Below, piece after piece: positions 1 to 10,863 of a DNA stretch of 64,000 nt (position 1 is the first letter of the stretch; every line of letters starts with the position of its first letter). Below the pieces are notes generated by a model. That model searched no databases. It was not told the DNA's origin and saw only the letters and a list, made by a program, of their open reading frames with translations. The stretch lies in assembly GCA_010645155.1 (NCBI GenBank), contig CM021315.1, positions 7,368,196-7,432,195 on the forward strand. Direction: 5' to 3'. The translations under genes were made by a program, and so were the position numbers. The DNA comes from Tigriopus japonicus (lineage: Eukaryota; Arthropoda; Copepoda; Harpacticoida; Harpacticidae).

Positions 1-767
1 ACGGCAAAGTGGAGGCAAAGATAACGGCAGACGGCAAAGTGGAGGTGCTTTTGGCTCTAGATGCAGACACTGATCGAACCTTTAGAATGGCGAAGAGGGG
101 AACCAGGGACCCCTTACGCTTTCCGAACTGCCTTGGGTTGGGTGGCTCGGGGAAAGGTCAGTTCTGCCTGGGAGGATAAAGCAACCTAGTTCAATTTTAT
201 CCAGACCGAGGATGAAAACTTGGATAGGGTACTCAATATTTTTTATAGAAAGTAGATCAATCCCTACATTGATTGTGAAAGTGTTAGACTCACGAGTTTG
301 GCGTTCATCAATGGAAATGCCAGACGAGGAGACTTTTTTCCAACCACTGTTCTGGCAGACAGAATTTCCTTCCATAGATCGCCGAATCCGGCTACCGAAC
401 TTCGCTCAATGCCGTACGGGAGATGTGGTCGGGTCGGTGGCTTCACGCAGGGTCCCCTAACTCGAATAAAGCCCGCCAATTGCATAGGAGGGTAAGGGTA
501 TATTTCGAGAAGGTTATTGCTGGTGACTGGAACAAATATACATGAAATGAAATGGTCGTGGAAGGGAGTAGAGGGAAGAGATGCACTAACAAACTATGGG
601 AGGACGGGAAGGTAAGATGAAATAGAAATGCAGATGAAGATTCAAGACTCAGAGTCAGCACTTTTACCATGTGGTCGATTGCCTTCTGAAGGTTAATAAT
701 GTGCTTCCTCCCAATCAGCCCCCTGGCGAGCCAAGGGATCATGAGTATTGCAGCGACCCCTAGGGGT
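1..767. other. No gene recognised; short repeated 15-mer at start
   Basis: I see no convincing coding region here. The 15-mer ACGGCAAAGTGGAGG occurs at 1-15 and again at 31-45. Open frames on both strands are short and have no recognisable motif. The right part may be the decayed 5' side of the DIRS-like element that becomes recognisable near 790. Confidence 0.5.
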
Positions 768-846
768 AAGGTTTTCAGCTTGCTGCACAGAACAACCACA
801 GACATGAGAAAAGGTTATCATCATCTCATGATTAATTTAATTAGGG

Positions 847-1097
847 GAGGAGACGTGGCGTCGTGGTTAGCGCAGTTTTCTATAGTGAGAGAGGTCCCAG
901 GTTCGATTCTTTCCCGACCTTTCTCAAGGAAACTTTTAGACGCTAATTCACACCCACAGACGGAGAACCATTCTGATATTGGACATGAGATTGCCTATCG
1001 GAAAAACTTTGGACGATGTGATGGCTGGCTTCGCTGGCCGGGCAAGACTCAACCCTCCGACCCTAGCACCAACAATCCAAGAAAAAAAAAGATATAG
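847..1097 (+). repeat. tRNA-derived SINE, copy 1
   Basis: The head carries an RNA polymerase III A box (TGGTTAGCGCAG, 864-875) and a perfect B box (GGTTCGATTC, 900-909), spaced as in a tRNA gene. A tRNA-unrelated body of about 170 bp and a terminal A-rich tail (about 1080-1090) follow. The body recurs in reverse orientation at 38303-38482, ending there in a long T run, so this is a dispersed retroposon and not a tRNA gene. It sits inside the reverse transcriptase frame of the DIRS-like element. I could not define a clean target-site duplication, and the 5' boundary is accurate to a few bases only. Confidence 0.75.
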
Positions 1098-1179
1098 AAC
1101 GCTTTTCGGATTCATGTGGCGTGGGGACCAAAACGAAGAAGTTTATTACGTTTGGAACTGCGCTTTCTTGGGTTTGAAG

Positions 1180-1298
1180 GAACTGGGCCCGTATTCTCAA
1201 CTTGTACTTGGTTCTTGAAGTGTAACTTCAAGAACGAAGTTACTACATAGAAGTACGACTTCAAGTACCAAGAACGAGTTGAGAATACGGGCCCAGGT
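1180..1298. repeat. Palindromic mini-element in DIRS RT
   Basis: Two arms of about 40 bp form a near-perfect inverted repeat: CTGGGCCCGTATTCTCAACT at the left (from 1183) and its reverse complement ending at 1295, around a loop of about 38 bp that is itself partly self-complementary. It separates the RT motif YYVW from the part that leads to YIDD, so it is an insertion. It encodes nothing. It is different in sequence from the mini-element at 2893-2994 but similar in size and architecture. Confidence 0.6.
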
Positions 1299-2764
1299 CC
1301 TGAAATTCACGAAGTTTGTGGTTCCAATACTGGCGTTAGCAAGACGGAATGGTATTGAGGCAAATGGATACATTGACGATATTCATGTTCTTGCTCGAAC
1401 TCAATCCGAATGCCAACTTGGTATTGATGCTATCCGGAATACCATGAGGAAAGCGGGAATTGTTGAAGCTCATGAAAAGTACCAACCGCCAACACGAGTG
1501 GGGGTGTTCCTGGGCCTAGTAAATGATTACACCACTATGAAATACTCTGTGCCAACCCCCAAGCTGGATCAAATAAAGGCTGCCCTACGACGCCTCTTTC
1601 TGGCAAAACGTGTACCAACAAGAAAAAATGGCTTCCTTGTATGGGAAACTCGCAGCTTGTCGGCTTGCTTGCGGGCCAAGCCTACGGCTGCTTTGTCGCA
1701 TTGGCCAGAAATTTTACTCTGCGGATGGTGCAAAAGATTGGGATGGTTGGTCAAATGTGCAACCTTACCGAGAGGAGATGAAGAATCTTGTGAATTGTCT
1801 AGACGACCTGAACTGGTACCCCACGTACGGTAAGGATAGTGTTACCAACGTTGATACTGTGCTAGCGTCGGATGCATCAGGCCTAGGTTATGCGCTAGTG
1901 GGCATTCATTGTGGAGGTGAGTTTGAGCACAAGGTTCATGTTGGTCCTTGCTTGCAATTTATTGTCAAGGGTCAGTTTTTGGCTACACAACAAAAAGAAA
2001 GTTCGGCTATGCGTGAAATTCGAGCATGAGTCGGGACTTAAACATCTCGCGTGGGAGACAGATTGAGAGGCAAGTCTATATTACATTTAACGGACTCCTC
2101 GGCTGTGGAAGCTATTATGAAAACTGGCCCACCCAACGCACAACTACAAGAAGCCGCACTTCAGATATACGGTACGTTTCCTGTCGAGGGCGGTCAATTC
2201 ATTTGCAAGTTGAATGGCGCTCTAGAAATGACCCCAGAATGTAAGAAGGTGATGAAGCTTCCCGACTTTTCGACTTGGACGACTTCAGGGTCTCATTTAG
2301 CGATTATCGAAAAATTGAACGTTGGACTCGAAAAACGATTGTTTTCGATCTTTTTACTTCAAGTATTAACGCCAAATGCACTCGTTTTGCAAGCAAATTT
2401 CGTGGCCAAGGTTCGGCAAAAAATGCATTTTCCCTCCTTTGGAATACGTTGGGTTACGTGTATGCTTGTCTACCACCTTCCCTGATTATTCCAGTCATCA
2501 AAAAATTTGAAGCTCAGATAGCCAAAGGTGTTCTTCTTATCCCCTTGTGGAAAACTGCGAGGTTCTGGCCTGTTGTTTGTCCTGATGGGAAGCATTTAGC
2601 GAAAATGTTTGTTAGACATTTCATATTTACGCCAAATCTTATCGTAGGGCCCGAAATTCAAAGTCAGACTTTCCGGAGACCCATGCCATTTATTGTACTG
2701 GATGTCAATGGCGAAGAAAGCAACCCCAGACAAGCCAATACTTCAGGCAAAAAGTGTTTAGATA

Positions 2765-3868
2765 ATGTTTGCCATCTTATTGATAAATGATTATTTTGTC
2801 CTATTTGTGTTCTTTCAGGAACTATACAAAATACCGAGCATCAATGCGACGTTATGGCGCAGCTTAAGTACGAATCTAAAGCAGAAGGAACGTGAGGCTA
2901 GTTTTTTAAGCGCAAAGATTGATCTCAAGATCGAACTTACAGTACTAAAGTACGATCTTAAGATCGATCTTTGCGTCTTAAAAAACTAGCCTCAGAAGAC
3001 AATATGATCATGCGTGGAAAAAAATTTCTTCTTTTGCGCTCGAGAGCATGGAAAATATCCTATGTCTGCGTCTGCCTTCGCAATGGATATGTATGTAGCT
3101 TACTTAGCCGACCAAGGGAAAGGGGTCTCATGTGCAAATATTGCATTGGCAGCTATAGCCGATCAGCATGTGGGGAAAAGGCTGGTCAACCCCTGTCTTG
3201 ATCCAGGGGTGAGAATGTCTATGCAAGGTTACAGGCGAAGGCTGGGCAAGCCAGCAACCCAAGCCCAAGGTCTGACCAAGAGTCTGCTAAAACGCTTTAT
3301 CGCTCACGCGATTGGGGGAGATGTCAATAACCAGGGAAAGACTAGGTCAAGGCTAGTAATGGTGAGGGAAGCTTGGAGAGAGCTAACTTGCTTCTTGACG
3401 TTAGCTCGATTTGCAGACTTGCAAAATGTCACTAGGCACAGCGTGTCAATAGACCACCAGAAACAGATTGTAACCATTCAATTTGGGTCAAAGAAAAACG
3501 ACCAGCGGCACGTCGGGCATTGAGCGAATATGCATGGTACCAATACGAAGTACTGTCCAGTCAAACTCAAATCACGATACTTATCCTTGTTACCGCAAAA
3601 TCCTGACACGTACATGCTGCCGGATATGAGATCAACCAAAATAAGTTACTCAAAAGCCACGAATGAGGCTTGCAAACGTCAACAAAATATCGTTCTTAAA
3701 CAGATCGGAACAGATCCCAACCCATTTGGACTGCAGAGTGCCCGAGTAGGAGGCACGACTTACTTGAAGGGTGCGCACAGGTCTGAGAATGATATCGGTA
3801 ATTTGGGAGGTTGGGCACCTGGAAGCTCACAACCCCGACGTTATTCTAAAACTGATGTTGAAAAATGA
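2765..3868 (+). pseudogene. DIRS-like tyrosine recombinase pseudogene
   Basis: The frame from about 3014 to 3523, then shifted from 3530 to 3868, encodes a phage-integrase-like tyrosine recombinase. The N-terminal part (about 3060-3290) looks like the core-binding region. LTLARFADLQNVTRHSV is the segment around the first catalytic arginine region. QSARVGGTTYLKGAHR carries the arginine of the H/Q-x-x-R box, and RRYSKTD supplies the nucleophilic tyrosine near the C-terminus. The family catalyses insertion of a circular DNA intermediate. A frameshift or stop at about 3523 and the palindrome at 2893-2994 just upstream show it is inactive. It lies directly downstream of the RT/RNase H remnant, as expected for a DIRS-order element. 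Confidence 0.7.
2893..2994. repeat. 102-bp palindromic mini-element, copy 1
   Basis: A near-perfect inverted repeat starts TGAGGCTAGTTTTTTAAGCG and ends with its reverse complement. The arms are rich in GATC-containing words around a short central AGTACT-like loop. A second copy, almost identical over its full length, lies at 32929-33030 inside an unrelated hAT-like element. The pair defines a mobile family of perfect hairpin form. It has no coding capacity. The target duplication is not clear. Confidence 0.75.
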
Positions 3869-3951
3869 GTTCAGGCTTCCTCTGCGTTGGGAATATAACA
3901 AATCTGGCACTCAGTGCTTAGAGTGAAAAATATATCAGTCCCTTTGGAGAG

Positions 3952-4065
3952 TTCAGACACTTACTGCTATATTCTTGATTCATTTCACTAAACCATTGCT
4001 AGGAAGTACATAGACATAACGACGACTGGGAAAGACGGTAGTAAACTTCCTTTTCATCCTAATGA
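3952..4065 (+). repeat. Terminal direct repeat of DIRS-like element, unit 1
   Basis: About 114 bp starting TTCAGACACTTACTGC and running through GACGACTGGGAAAGACGG to TTTTCATCCTAATGAA. It recurs in direct orientation at 4291-4436. Its position after the tyrosine recombinase suggests one half of a split direct repeat. I did not find the matching upstream terminus. Confidence 0.6.
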
Positions 4066-4290
4066 AAGACAGTTTACTTTTAGTCTTCACTAGGAGGAGG
4101 AAGAAAGAAACAAAGGTTGTGTTTCTTTAGATTTCTTCCGAGGTAGAGGCAAACCATGCTTCACAACTGGTGATTTCCGGTCGTCATTAGCGTAAGAGAA
4201 GCCTTCAGAGATAGTTGTGTGAGATCCTCCGCCACACCCACCCACCAGTTCTCAATTCTCTTACGCTTTATGGACAATGGTTCACATATT

Positions 4291-4436
4291 TTTCGGACAC
4301 TTCTATACACTTACTGCTATATTTTAGACAATTACTACTTTATCTTGATTCATATCACAAAACCATAGCTAGGAGGTACATAAACATAACGACGACTGGT
4401 AAAGACGGTAGTAAACTTCCTTTTCATCCTAATGAA
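4291..4436 (+). repeat. Terminal direct repeat of DIRS-like element, unit 2
   Basis: This is the second copy of the 3952-4065 repeat, about 30 bp longer because a short internal piece containing ACTTCTATACAC and ACAATTACTACTTTAT is added near its start. Between the units (4066-4290), GCGTAAGAGAA at about 4190 and TTCTCTTACGC at about 4256 form a small inverted repeat. Confidence 0.6.
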
Positions 4437-4549
4437 CTAATGCGTTTTAATGCAAATGAAACCTAGCAAGTACAGAGTTAATTGCGTACGTATATTTTGT
4501 TTTGAAGTGCTCATCTTTCTTCACTTTTATTTCGGAAACGTCTCTACAA

Positions 4550-4555
4550 TTTATT
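4550..4555 (-). promoter_or_regulatory. Polyadenylation signal after gag-like gene
   Basis: AATAAA on the minus strand, 50 nt past the stop codon of the Gag-like gene. Another AATAAA lies at 4526-4531. A signal this close suggests the message ends here rather than reading into a pol region. Confidence 0.45.
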
Positions 4556-4604
4556 GTCCTTGTCCATCATCCAAACCACTTTTGTACAGTGTTCATCATC
4601 GTCT

Positions 4605-6440
4605 TTAATATCTGCCTAAGTGCAAGGGGCTTCTTTCTCTCTCCCTGAAGTACAATTCTTCCTCATTCTCAAGACTGCTTCGTCGATAGGATCTGGACCG
4701 TTCATTCAGCGGAGAATCTCTGGCTTTTCTCGCATCAGTCCTAGGATAGTATCTGGTGCTATGTTTCTTGCCCTCAGAGCAAGAAACTCCCCGGACATCC
4801 CTGTCTTGAGTCAAAGGTGCTGTTCGGTATGGGCTGAGTGGACACATAAGCACATGGTGATCCACGTCATTGCGTCGGCCATTGCACAGGCGACATGAAA
4901 TATTGCATTGATGATTCCCCTCCATGGGTCTGGCACATTTGTAACAGAATGAGACATTACGACAGACACGTCTCCATTCTTGGAAACTCATAGCCAAACC
5001 AATGGGACATCGGGTCAGATGATGGTTTGTTTCATTTGGTCCACAAAGAAAGCAGATTTCCTTTGAATGTTGAGAAGTCAATTCTCGGAGGGAAGCCAAT
5101 TTTTGCTCACAGTCTCGTTCGGATTCCTCTTGTTTGTATTGGGCCTCTTGTTCCTTGAGCCAAGCATTGAATTTTTCATAATTGTCGACCATGCCAAAGT
5201 TCCATTCGGGAAGGATTTCTCCCGTTTTTGCAGCTTCTTCGCGTTTTTTGTTGTACTCGCGCATTTCTTGGCTCTTGAATTTATACCAATTTCCTTCCTG
5301 TTCAGCGGTCATGGATCTTGTGAAGGTGCAAGTCAAGGCAAAATTGAACATGTCCACTTTTTCCTTCTCAAATGTGTCCTTGACACGTTGCAAGGATTTC
5401 AGGGATTCCTTGATCGCCTCCAATTGGTCCAATTTTGACTTCTTTTTGTTGAGTCCCCTCTTGATGTAATAAGCAGCGATGTTCATTGGATTTTCAAATT
5501 TGTCGATCAGGCCTTGTATGGCCTTGTCATATGAATCAGGTTCATCAGAAGGATACCTGTAGACTAATCTATAGGCTCGATCGGAGAGAGCCTTCTTGAG
5601 TTTTCTGAACAAGGCGATCTTGCTGAATCCTGCCAAAGATTCCATTTCTTTGACAAGACATTCCCAATCATTCTTCCATTGGGCAAATTCGACCAAAACT
5701 TTTGGATCACTCAGATCACCTTCAAACGGTTTGATCTTGTCTCTGATATGAAAACTGTCCATTGTGACGACATCTTTGGCATTTGGAGGGCTTGTGACCG
5801 GTTCATGGATGGAATGGCTGTTCAGGACGGGTCGGATGGAAATTTCATACTCAAATCGAGCCATCAAATTTGCAAACTTGTTCATGGTGGTTGAGTAAGT
5901 GGTGGTGAGAGGGTCACGGTTGGGTTTGTACCATACTCTGGTAGCTTCCTTAAAATTGGTCTCAAATTGGGGCAGTCTACCAATCTCCCAATCACGGATG
6001 AGTCGGTTGGCTTGGTGATCCTCGATTTGGGCTGATGGATCGGTCACTTCTTTGGTTTGAAGACTGTCTAAAACCTGGTCAAAATTGGTTTGAATTTGTT
6101 GAACCATTTGGCAATCATCCTTGAACTTTTTCTCCGCTGTCCATCGTGCTGGAATCATTTGTCGGGCTTGCTCCAACTTGAGGTCGACGAGAGTCCGGAG
6201 TTGCTCATCAGTGGCTCCTTGGGTTTCTTCACTGATGGCTTTGTACCAAATTGGCCGAAGCATTTCCAGCTCAACTTCAATGGCGGAAAACTTCTTTGTG
6301 TCTTGACTGGGTTCAGCTTTGTAATCAAGTCGGTTTTCCAATTCATCTATAATTTCTTCCTTGAGCAATCCTGGGGGTGTCGTGGATTGGAGACCATCTC
6401 CAATAGGGTCAGTGGAGCCAGCGTAGTTATGATCCCCCAT
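4605..6440 (-). CDS. BEL/Pao-type Gag protein, intact ORF, possibly domesticated
   Basis: A 611-residue protein if started at the ATG at 6440-6438, which has a good context (GAAATGG). A likely 3' splice site (pyrimidine-rich tract then TTTAG) lies at 6466-6467, 25 nt upstream, so the open frame that continues upstream to 6563 is probably intronic. Residues about 232-318 match the DUF1759-type Gag domain of BEL/Pao elements: a P-F-x-G-D-x-x-x-P segment followed by hydrophobic helices. Residues about 462-532 hold cysteine/histidine knuckles (CFLC with H and C, CYKC with H and C, CRLC with H and C). The tail from 540 is rich in R, S and E. Unlike nearby elements it has no stop or frameshift. No protease, reverse transcriptase or integrase follows; the DIRS-like 3' repeats lie there instead. 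It is either the remnant of a BEL element or a captured Gag gene. Confidence 0.75.
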   Translation of the reverse strand: MGDHNYAGSTDPIGDGLQSTTPPGLLKEEIIDELENRLDYKAEPSQDTKKFSAIEVELEMLRPIWYKAISEETQGATDEQLRTLVDLKLEQARQMIPARWTAEKKFKDDCQMVQQIQTNFDQVLDSLQTKEVTDPSAQIEDHQANRLIRDWEIGRLPQFETNFKEATRVWYKPNRDPLTTTYSTTMNKFANLMARFEYEISIRPVLNSHSIHEPVTSPPNAKDVVTMDSFHIRDKIKPFEGDLSDPKVLVEFAQWKNDWECLVKEMESLAGFSKIALFRKLKKALSDRAYRLVYRYPSDEPDSYDKAIQGLIDKFENPMNIAAYYIKRGLNKKKSKLDQLEAIKESLKSLQRVKDTFEKEKVDMFNFALTCTFTRSMTAEQEGNWYKFKSQEMREYNKKREEAAKTGEILPEWNFGMVDNYEKFNAWLKEQEAQYKQEESERDCEQKLASLRELTSQHSKEICFLCGPNETNHHLTRCPIGLAMSFQEWRRVCRNVSFCYKCARPMEGNHQCNISCRLCNGRRNDVDHHVLMCPLSPYRTAPLTQDRDVRGVSCSEGKKHSTRYYPRTDARKARDSPLNERSRSYRRSSLENEEELYFRERERSPLHLGRY

Positions 6441-6467
6441 TTCAAAGGTGTGGTAGGTACAGTTCCT

Positions 6468-9084
6468 AAACAAAGAAGAAAAGCATTTTATGACGTAATG
6501 TATGATAAGATAAATCAGGTCCCTGGATAAATAAACACAAAGTGCTAAAACGAAGGCGATCAAGAGTCAATTTTTCAGGTAAACGTCGCAAACGCTCAAA
6601 ATAAAGCTACACCAGGGCCATCTACCATTCAAAGGAATCATTTCTTTAAAAGTAGTTTTTAAAACACAATTTAAGTGTCATTGTGTGGTAATATTTTACA
6701 TATTCTTTGCCTGCTTAAAGTCTACAGATGGTTAAGTGGACATTTGGTTCAACTTTGATTGTCAGAAAAGCAATTGTAAGGGTTGAGGGTTTAGGGTTGT
6801 AAAAACTTGGAACATTTTATCAATTCATGGCTCTATTTCAAAAATTGGAGTCCCGGAATTGAGGTACAACTGCAATTCAATTTGAAGGACCATATTCATG
6901 AAAAAAAAATCAAAATGAATTCATTAATCATCGATGTTAACCTTCTACACGTTTGGGAGACCAAAAGATTTTTTTTTAATTTTTCCCCTTGACATCCTCA
7001 AAAGTACCCGTTTTTACAGGCCTTACTCGAAACCTTCAAACTAGCTCGGACAAAAATTGTTTGGGTACAACAAGCTCGTTTGCTATGATGGCAAAGCTCG
7101 ATAGTTGACTTGCAAGTTTACTTCAGTGTGCTTGCCAGGTTTCTCCATCGATTTGGCTTTTCTCGAATGTGACGGTCCGTTTCGATCTTAAAATTCCCGC
7201 CGTCACCTCCTGATTTCAGCTACCCCACATTTCTCCTTTCGTCTCTTCCTCGCACCCTTTTCAACCCCACGCTCAAGAACAGGTCAAGGGGCGTGCAATT
7301 TTTAACAGCGAATTCGAAGAAACACTGAAAGGAAGTTCGCTTGGAGTTGGGTAGATCGGCGTTGAAGTGTTTGAATGGGAATGTTTCAACGACGCCGGAG
7401 AATTTCCCTCTTCGCATGCTTCCAGTCATACTTCTTGTCGATCAAACCTCACGTTAAGGTCAAATAGTGAGAAGGTTTACTTGAAGTTGACTTGAATTCA
7501 ATGCTACTAGCACACCTTGGCGCACGCTTAACATACCAGCTAATGTCTTAATTACCCCTGGTCACACTCCTCCGGCAAGGTAATTGTTTCGCAAAAAAAG
7601 CCGATTGCGAACTAATATTCCTGCCGCTTTGTGCTTGTGAGCGAATATAATGCAGTGTCATTAGTGATTCGTGATAATTGATAAACTAAAATGTTTCCAA
7701 GTCAGATTTTTTAGATTTTATCAACATATGTTAAGATTCGGTTCATTTTAAGAAAATCATTATTACTTTGGTTTGAATGTGGTGCATGTGTAGATTTCAA
7801 CAGAGAGTTAATAACATTTAATATTTCAGTATTTCGTTATAAATTTGACGATAGCGATACGGTGCACTTTATTTGGGGTCATGAGGAAAAAATGCCAGGA
7901 CTGAATTGGATCAAATTGAACCACTAAAACTGGACATCACTGCACGATTCGTTTCAAACGCCAAAAAAATGTAACTCTCCTACAAAAGATATCATGTTTA
8001 AAAACATTAACTGCTTAACAAGAGCAAAGCAAAAAAAAAACATCTGGAACATGAGAAAACTGCAATTTGTCGTAGATGCATTTCGCACCACTGAAATTCT
8101 GCAAGAAACTCACGCAACGTCTGAAATATTTTCTTGGTATCCAATTAATCTTGACCGTGGAAAAATCGAGATTAATAATATATTTAGCTCTGATTTAATT
8201 TTGTTTCACGCATGCGAAAAAAACAACAGGAATTGTGTTTTTCTATATGCCAAAAATATCCATATTTTGCGACATCAAAAGTTGCTTCCTCAACATTGGT
8301 TCAAATGATTTTATCAATTCCTTTCCTAATATGGAACTCGAATGAACTTAACACCTAAACGATGATTCTTACCGGTAGAAAGTTGAGATCAGTTATTAGG
8401 GTGTCAATTCCGTTGCACTAACGATCAAACATCAACGATGTTAACAGATCGAGGGGATTGTTTAGACTGACCAAATCTCGACACCGTCAATGATTTGGTG
8501 GGACTGCGACAGGATGCGCGCAGACAAAAACGTTTGCCTTTGATGAAAATGGCTGCGTTTTGTGAGGCGTTGCCAATCTAACGAATAGTTTTCTTTAGCG
8601 TGATTAATTTGAAGATTGCACAATGATCAGGGATTGGTGCATTTGAACATTTTGATGCAAAGTTGCAATGCTCTTCTCACATTTTAATCTGTTCAAAGGG
8701 TATCGATGTAGGCCAAAAAAGGTCATGTAGCTTTTAATAAATGATTTTGACATCACATTTTTCCGCCTCCTTATTTATCTCACTTAATTACAAAATATAT
8801 GTTAAATATATACTAAATTAAATATTCATTATTTGGTCCATGCGTTAAGACAAGGATGGCTCTACGAAGGATTAATTTCAAGGTCGAAGGACCTACAGTT
8901 TGGGTCTGACACCAGCAACCTAAGACATACGATGACTGCCTTTGATTCAATGAATTTTGATCATTTGGACTAATAACATTCGTTTTTGAGTGAATGGTTC
9001 AACATAACATTTTAACAATGGCAAATAACTCGAGAAATGACGTGTATTCAATTGAATGATTGTATTTTATAACATTTCAAGGAG
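6468..9084. other. No gene recognised (intergenic, possible intron of the Gag-like gene)
   Basis: AT-rich DNA with only short, featureless open frames on both strands. The part next to 6467 probably belongs to an intron of the Gag-like gene, but I could not place the donor or an upstream exon. No LTR pair for a BEL element was recognised here. Confidence 0.5.
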
Positions 9085-9480
9085 AGCAAAAAGTCATGTT
9101 ATACTCTGGTATAAGTCTAACGTAAACTTTGTACAGTCGAGTTATAATTTTCTTGTTCCCTTTGGTGAAAGTGCGTCTCAGGAGCCCCATCATTCTACTC
9201 GCCCGCATGACGATATCAGTTTTATGTTCCGATCGAATATGATACCAAGGTCTGTTTCCATGTCTACACTCTCAAGTTCCTGGCCTTTCAGGATATACTT
9301 GGGAGTGGTTTTTAGCCTCTTTCCAAACCTCATCATCTTACACTTATCCATATTGAAGGTCATTTCATTATTCGAGGCCCATTGTTCAGCTGAGGTCCAG
9401 GCACTGTGGACTCATCTCGCCTTGAGGTTGCAAGATAATCCCGCTGGTCTTTAAATCATCTGCAAATTTTAGCATCTTTG
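9085..9480 (-). pseudogene. LINE reverse transcriptase fragment (CR1-like)
   Basis: The minus strand, starting near 9480, gives KFADDLK (the catalytic F/Y-A-D-D box). After a frameshift, WASNNEMTFNMDKCKMM follows, the segment usually found about 50 residues after that box in CR1- and Jockey-type reverse transcriptases. Next come a basic stretch and the ELESVDMETDLGI motif, then a further shift. Endonuclease, fingers and the C-terminal part are missing. It is a dead, truncated fragment of a LINE different from the copies at 19.3-26.7 kb. Confidence 0.65.
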
Positions 9481-10566
9481 TGGATGTAGTCCAATCTCGG
9501 CATGAAGGTGCTCTCTTGCGGTTGCTTAACCATTGATTTCTTGTGCTGAGTGGTCTTCTCATAGTTGATCTTTCTCAAAGTTGTGAGCCTTCAGCCAAAA
9601 GTAGTTGGTCTCTGTATTGCCACTTAAATTCCACGTGCTTGTTCTTGTCTAACTGGTGATGATTCCATTGTTTTTTCCCATTCCTTTTCATGTTGAATCA
9701 TCACACAAAGGTTCGCAGTAGTGACAAGAAAATTCCAATATTCCCTGAACCTTTTGACGAATTCTACGATCCATGTCTTGTCCTTCCATCTATCCATTGA
9801 ATGATCTGAGAGTAAGATGAAAGGCTCAAAAGCACGCTGTACAAACACATAAGTGACACAATTGACTGAGAAGTTCTCATCAATGGAAAATACGATGATC
9901 TTTGATTGGAAGAAAGAAAGAAGGATTAAGTTTAGCCGTCTTTTTCTTTGAGGGGCCACACACGACCCATCCACATTTTCTTTCTCAATCAGCACGACTG
10001 GATCTCTCTGTCCACTAAAACACTAGAATGTGGCACTTGCAGATGGCAAGATGATCAGAATGATAAGTAAATCCACAAGGTTTTTGAGTGGCATCTTCTT
10101 CCAAGCTCAATTCACAATGGTCGGACGTTTCTTAAGGTGGCAAAATTGATACGGGTTGGTTCCTAACCTTAACAACCCTCTCCAAGAATAGTTCACAGAC
10201 CACTTTCAAATACTGGCTTAAAATATTGAGTTAAAAGGAGACAAAATAACCCGATTTCTGTTTCAAACAAGATAGGAAATGTTGCCCTTCTCATTGCAGC
10301 TTTCATTCGAGTAGTTACCCTGTCAAACGAACAATGAAATGAAATTAAGTTCCTATCACCAGGGATCCCCTAATATTCAATAGTTTCCATGAATGTTAGT
10401 GTTTGCATCATATCCACGCTCTAATTTGCTTTCCCGCCAAAATTCTTGATGACGCGACGCTTTTTAGCCATCCCGGGCACGTGTTTCCCCCTTCTGCTGG
10501 TAGGCTGATGGACGCTAATTTTTGGCGCCAAATGGGCTGACCAATGGATCCTCTTGCGTTGTTTAG
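9481..10566. other. No gene supported
   Basis: Contains one minus-strand open frame (9624-9995) with a short stretch vaguely like the FSDEK box of Tc1/mariner transposases. The rest of the frame does not support that reading. Otherwise nothing is recognised. Confidence 0.4.
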
Positions 10567-10631
10567 TCGATGGCACAGAGTTCCCAGAGAGGCGACCCTG
10601 CGGCAGACAGGGCTAACATTTTGTTGGACAA
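10567..10631 (+). repeat. Dispersed repeat, segment A (copy 1)
   Basis: About 60 bp around GCAGACAGGGCTAACATTTT and TTGTTGGACAATTT recur in the same orientation at 51440-51499. There the LINE copy 3 sequence begins directly after it. Here the repeat continues undisturbed towards segment B. Confidence 0.6.
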
Positions 10632-10863
10632 TTTTCATGCCCCAGCTGACCTTTGACTGTGACGTTTTCCAAGGAGTTGTGCCCAAACAAGTTCGTTTGT
10701 AGGGTTGAAGTCATGGTCGCTTGTTCCGCCTTAGAATGCCCCAATCGTTCAGGGCCCGTAAAAAATAACCCGTCAGACCAGAGGCATGATTATGCACGTT
10801 AACTTCACATAATTTAATCGCAACATTTCACAACGAATACAACGTTGGCATGAAGGGAAATTA

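Larger units (their letters stand above)
792..2790 (+). pseudogene. DIRS-like reverse transcriptase / RNase H pseudogene
   Basis: The RT begins with the segment DMRKGYHHLMIN (about 801-835). It is cut by the SINE and resumes at about 1098 with YRTLFGFMW and YYVW. It is cut again by the palindrome at 1180-1298 and continues with the catalytic YIDD box (about 1369-1380) and an FLGL box. After a frameshift near 1610, an RNase H region follows with SDASGLGYA and ESSAMRE. After a further shift near 2030, a TDSSAVEAI segment appears. From about 2275, the segment with DLFTSSINAKC and the P-P-S-L-I / IPLWKTARFW pattern matches the region that follows RNase H in DIRS and Ngaro polyproteins. At least three frameshifts plus two insertions make this a pseudogene. 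Assignment to DIRS rather than Ngaro is not settled. Confidence 0.72.
768..4436 (+). mobile_element. Decayed DIRS-like (tyrosine recombinase) retroelement
   Basis: The order reverse transcriptase, RNase H, tyrosine recombinase, then terminal direct repeats is diagnostic of the DIRS order, which integrates with a tyrosine recombinase instead of an integrase. All three domains are recognisable on the plus strand but fragmented by frameshifts and by three insertions: a SINE near 847-1097 and palindromic mini-elements at 1180-1298 and 2893-2994. Two related direct repeats follow the recombinase (3952-4065 and 4291-4436). This resembles the split direct repeats of PAT or Ngaro-type elements more than the inverted termini of DIRS1. 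The exact 5' end is not found. No methyltransferase domain was seen. The element looks inactive. Confidence 0.75.

Noticed and set aside
864..909. A tRNA gene
   Set aside because: A and B boxes are present, but no cloverleaf could be completed and the sequence continues into a repeated body with a poly-A tail, so it is a SINE.
6441..6563. A 41-residue hydrophobic N-terminal extension of the Gag-like protein
   Set aside because: It is cut by a likely splice acceptor at 6466-6467 and has no Gag character; ATG 6440 fits better.
9624..9995. Tc1/mariner-like transposase fragment
   Set aside because: A short VFSIDENFSV stretch resembles the FSDEK box, but nothing else in the frame fits and no TIRs were found.
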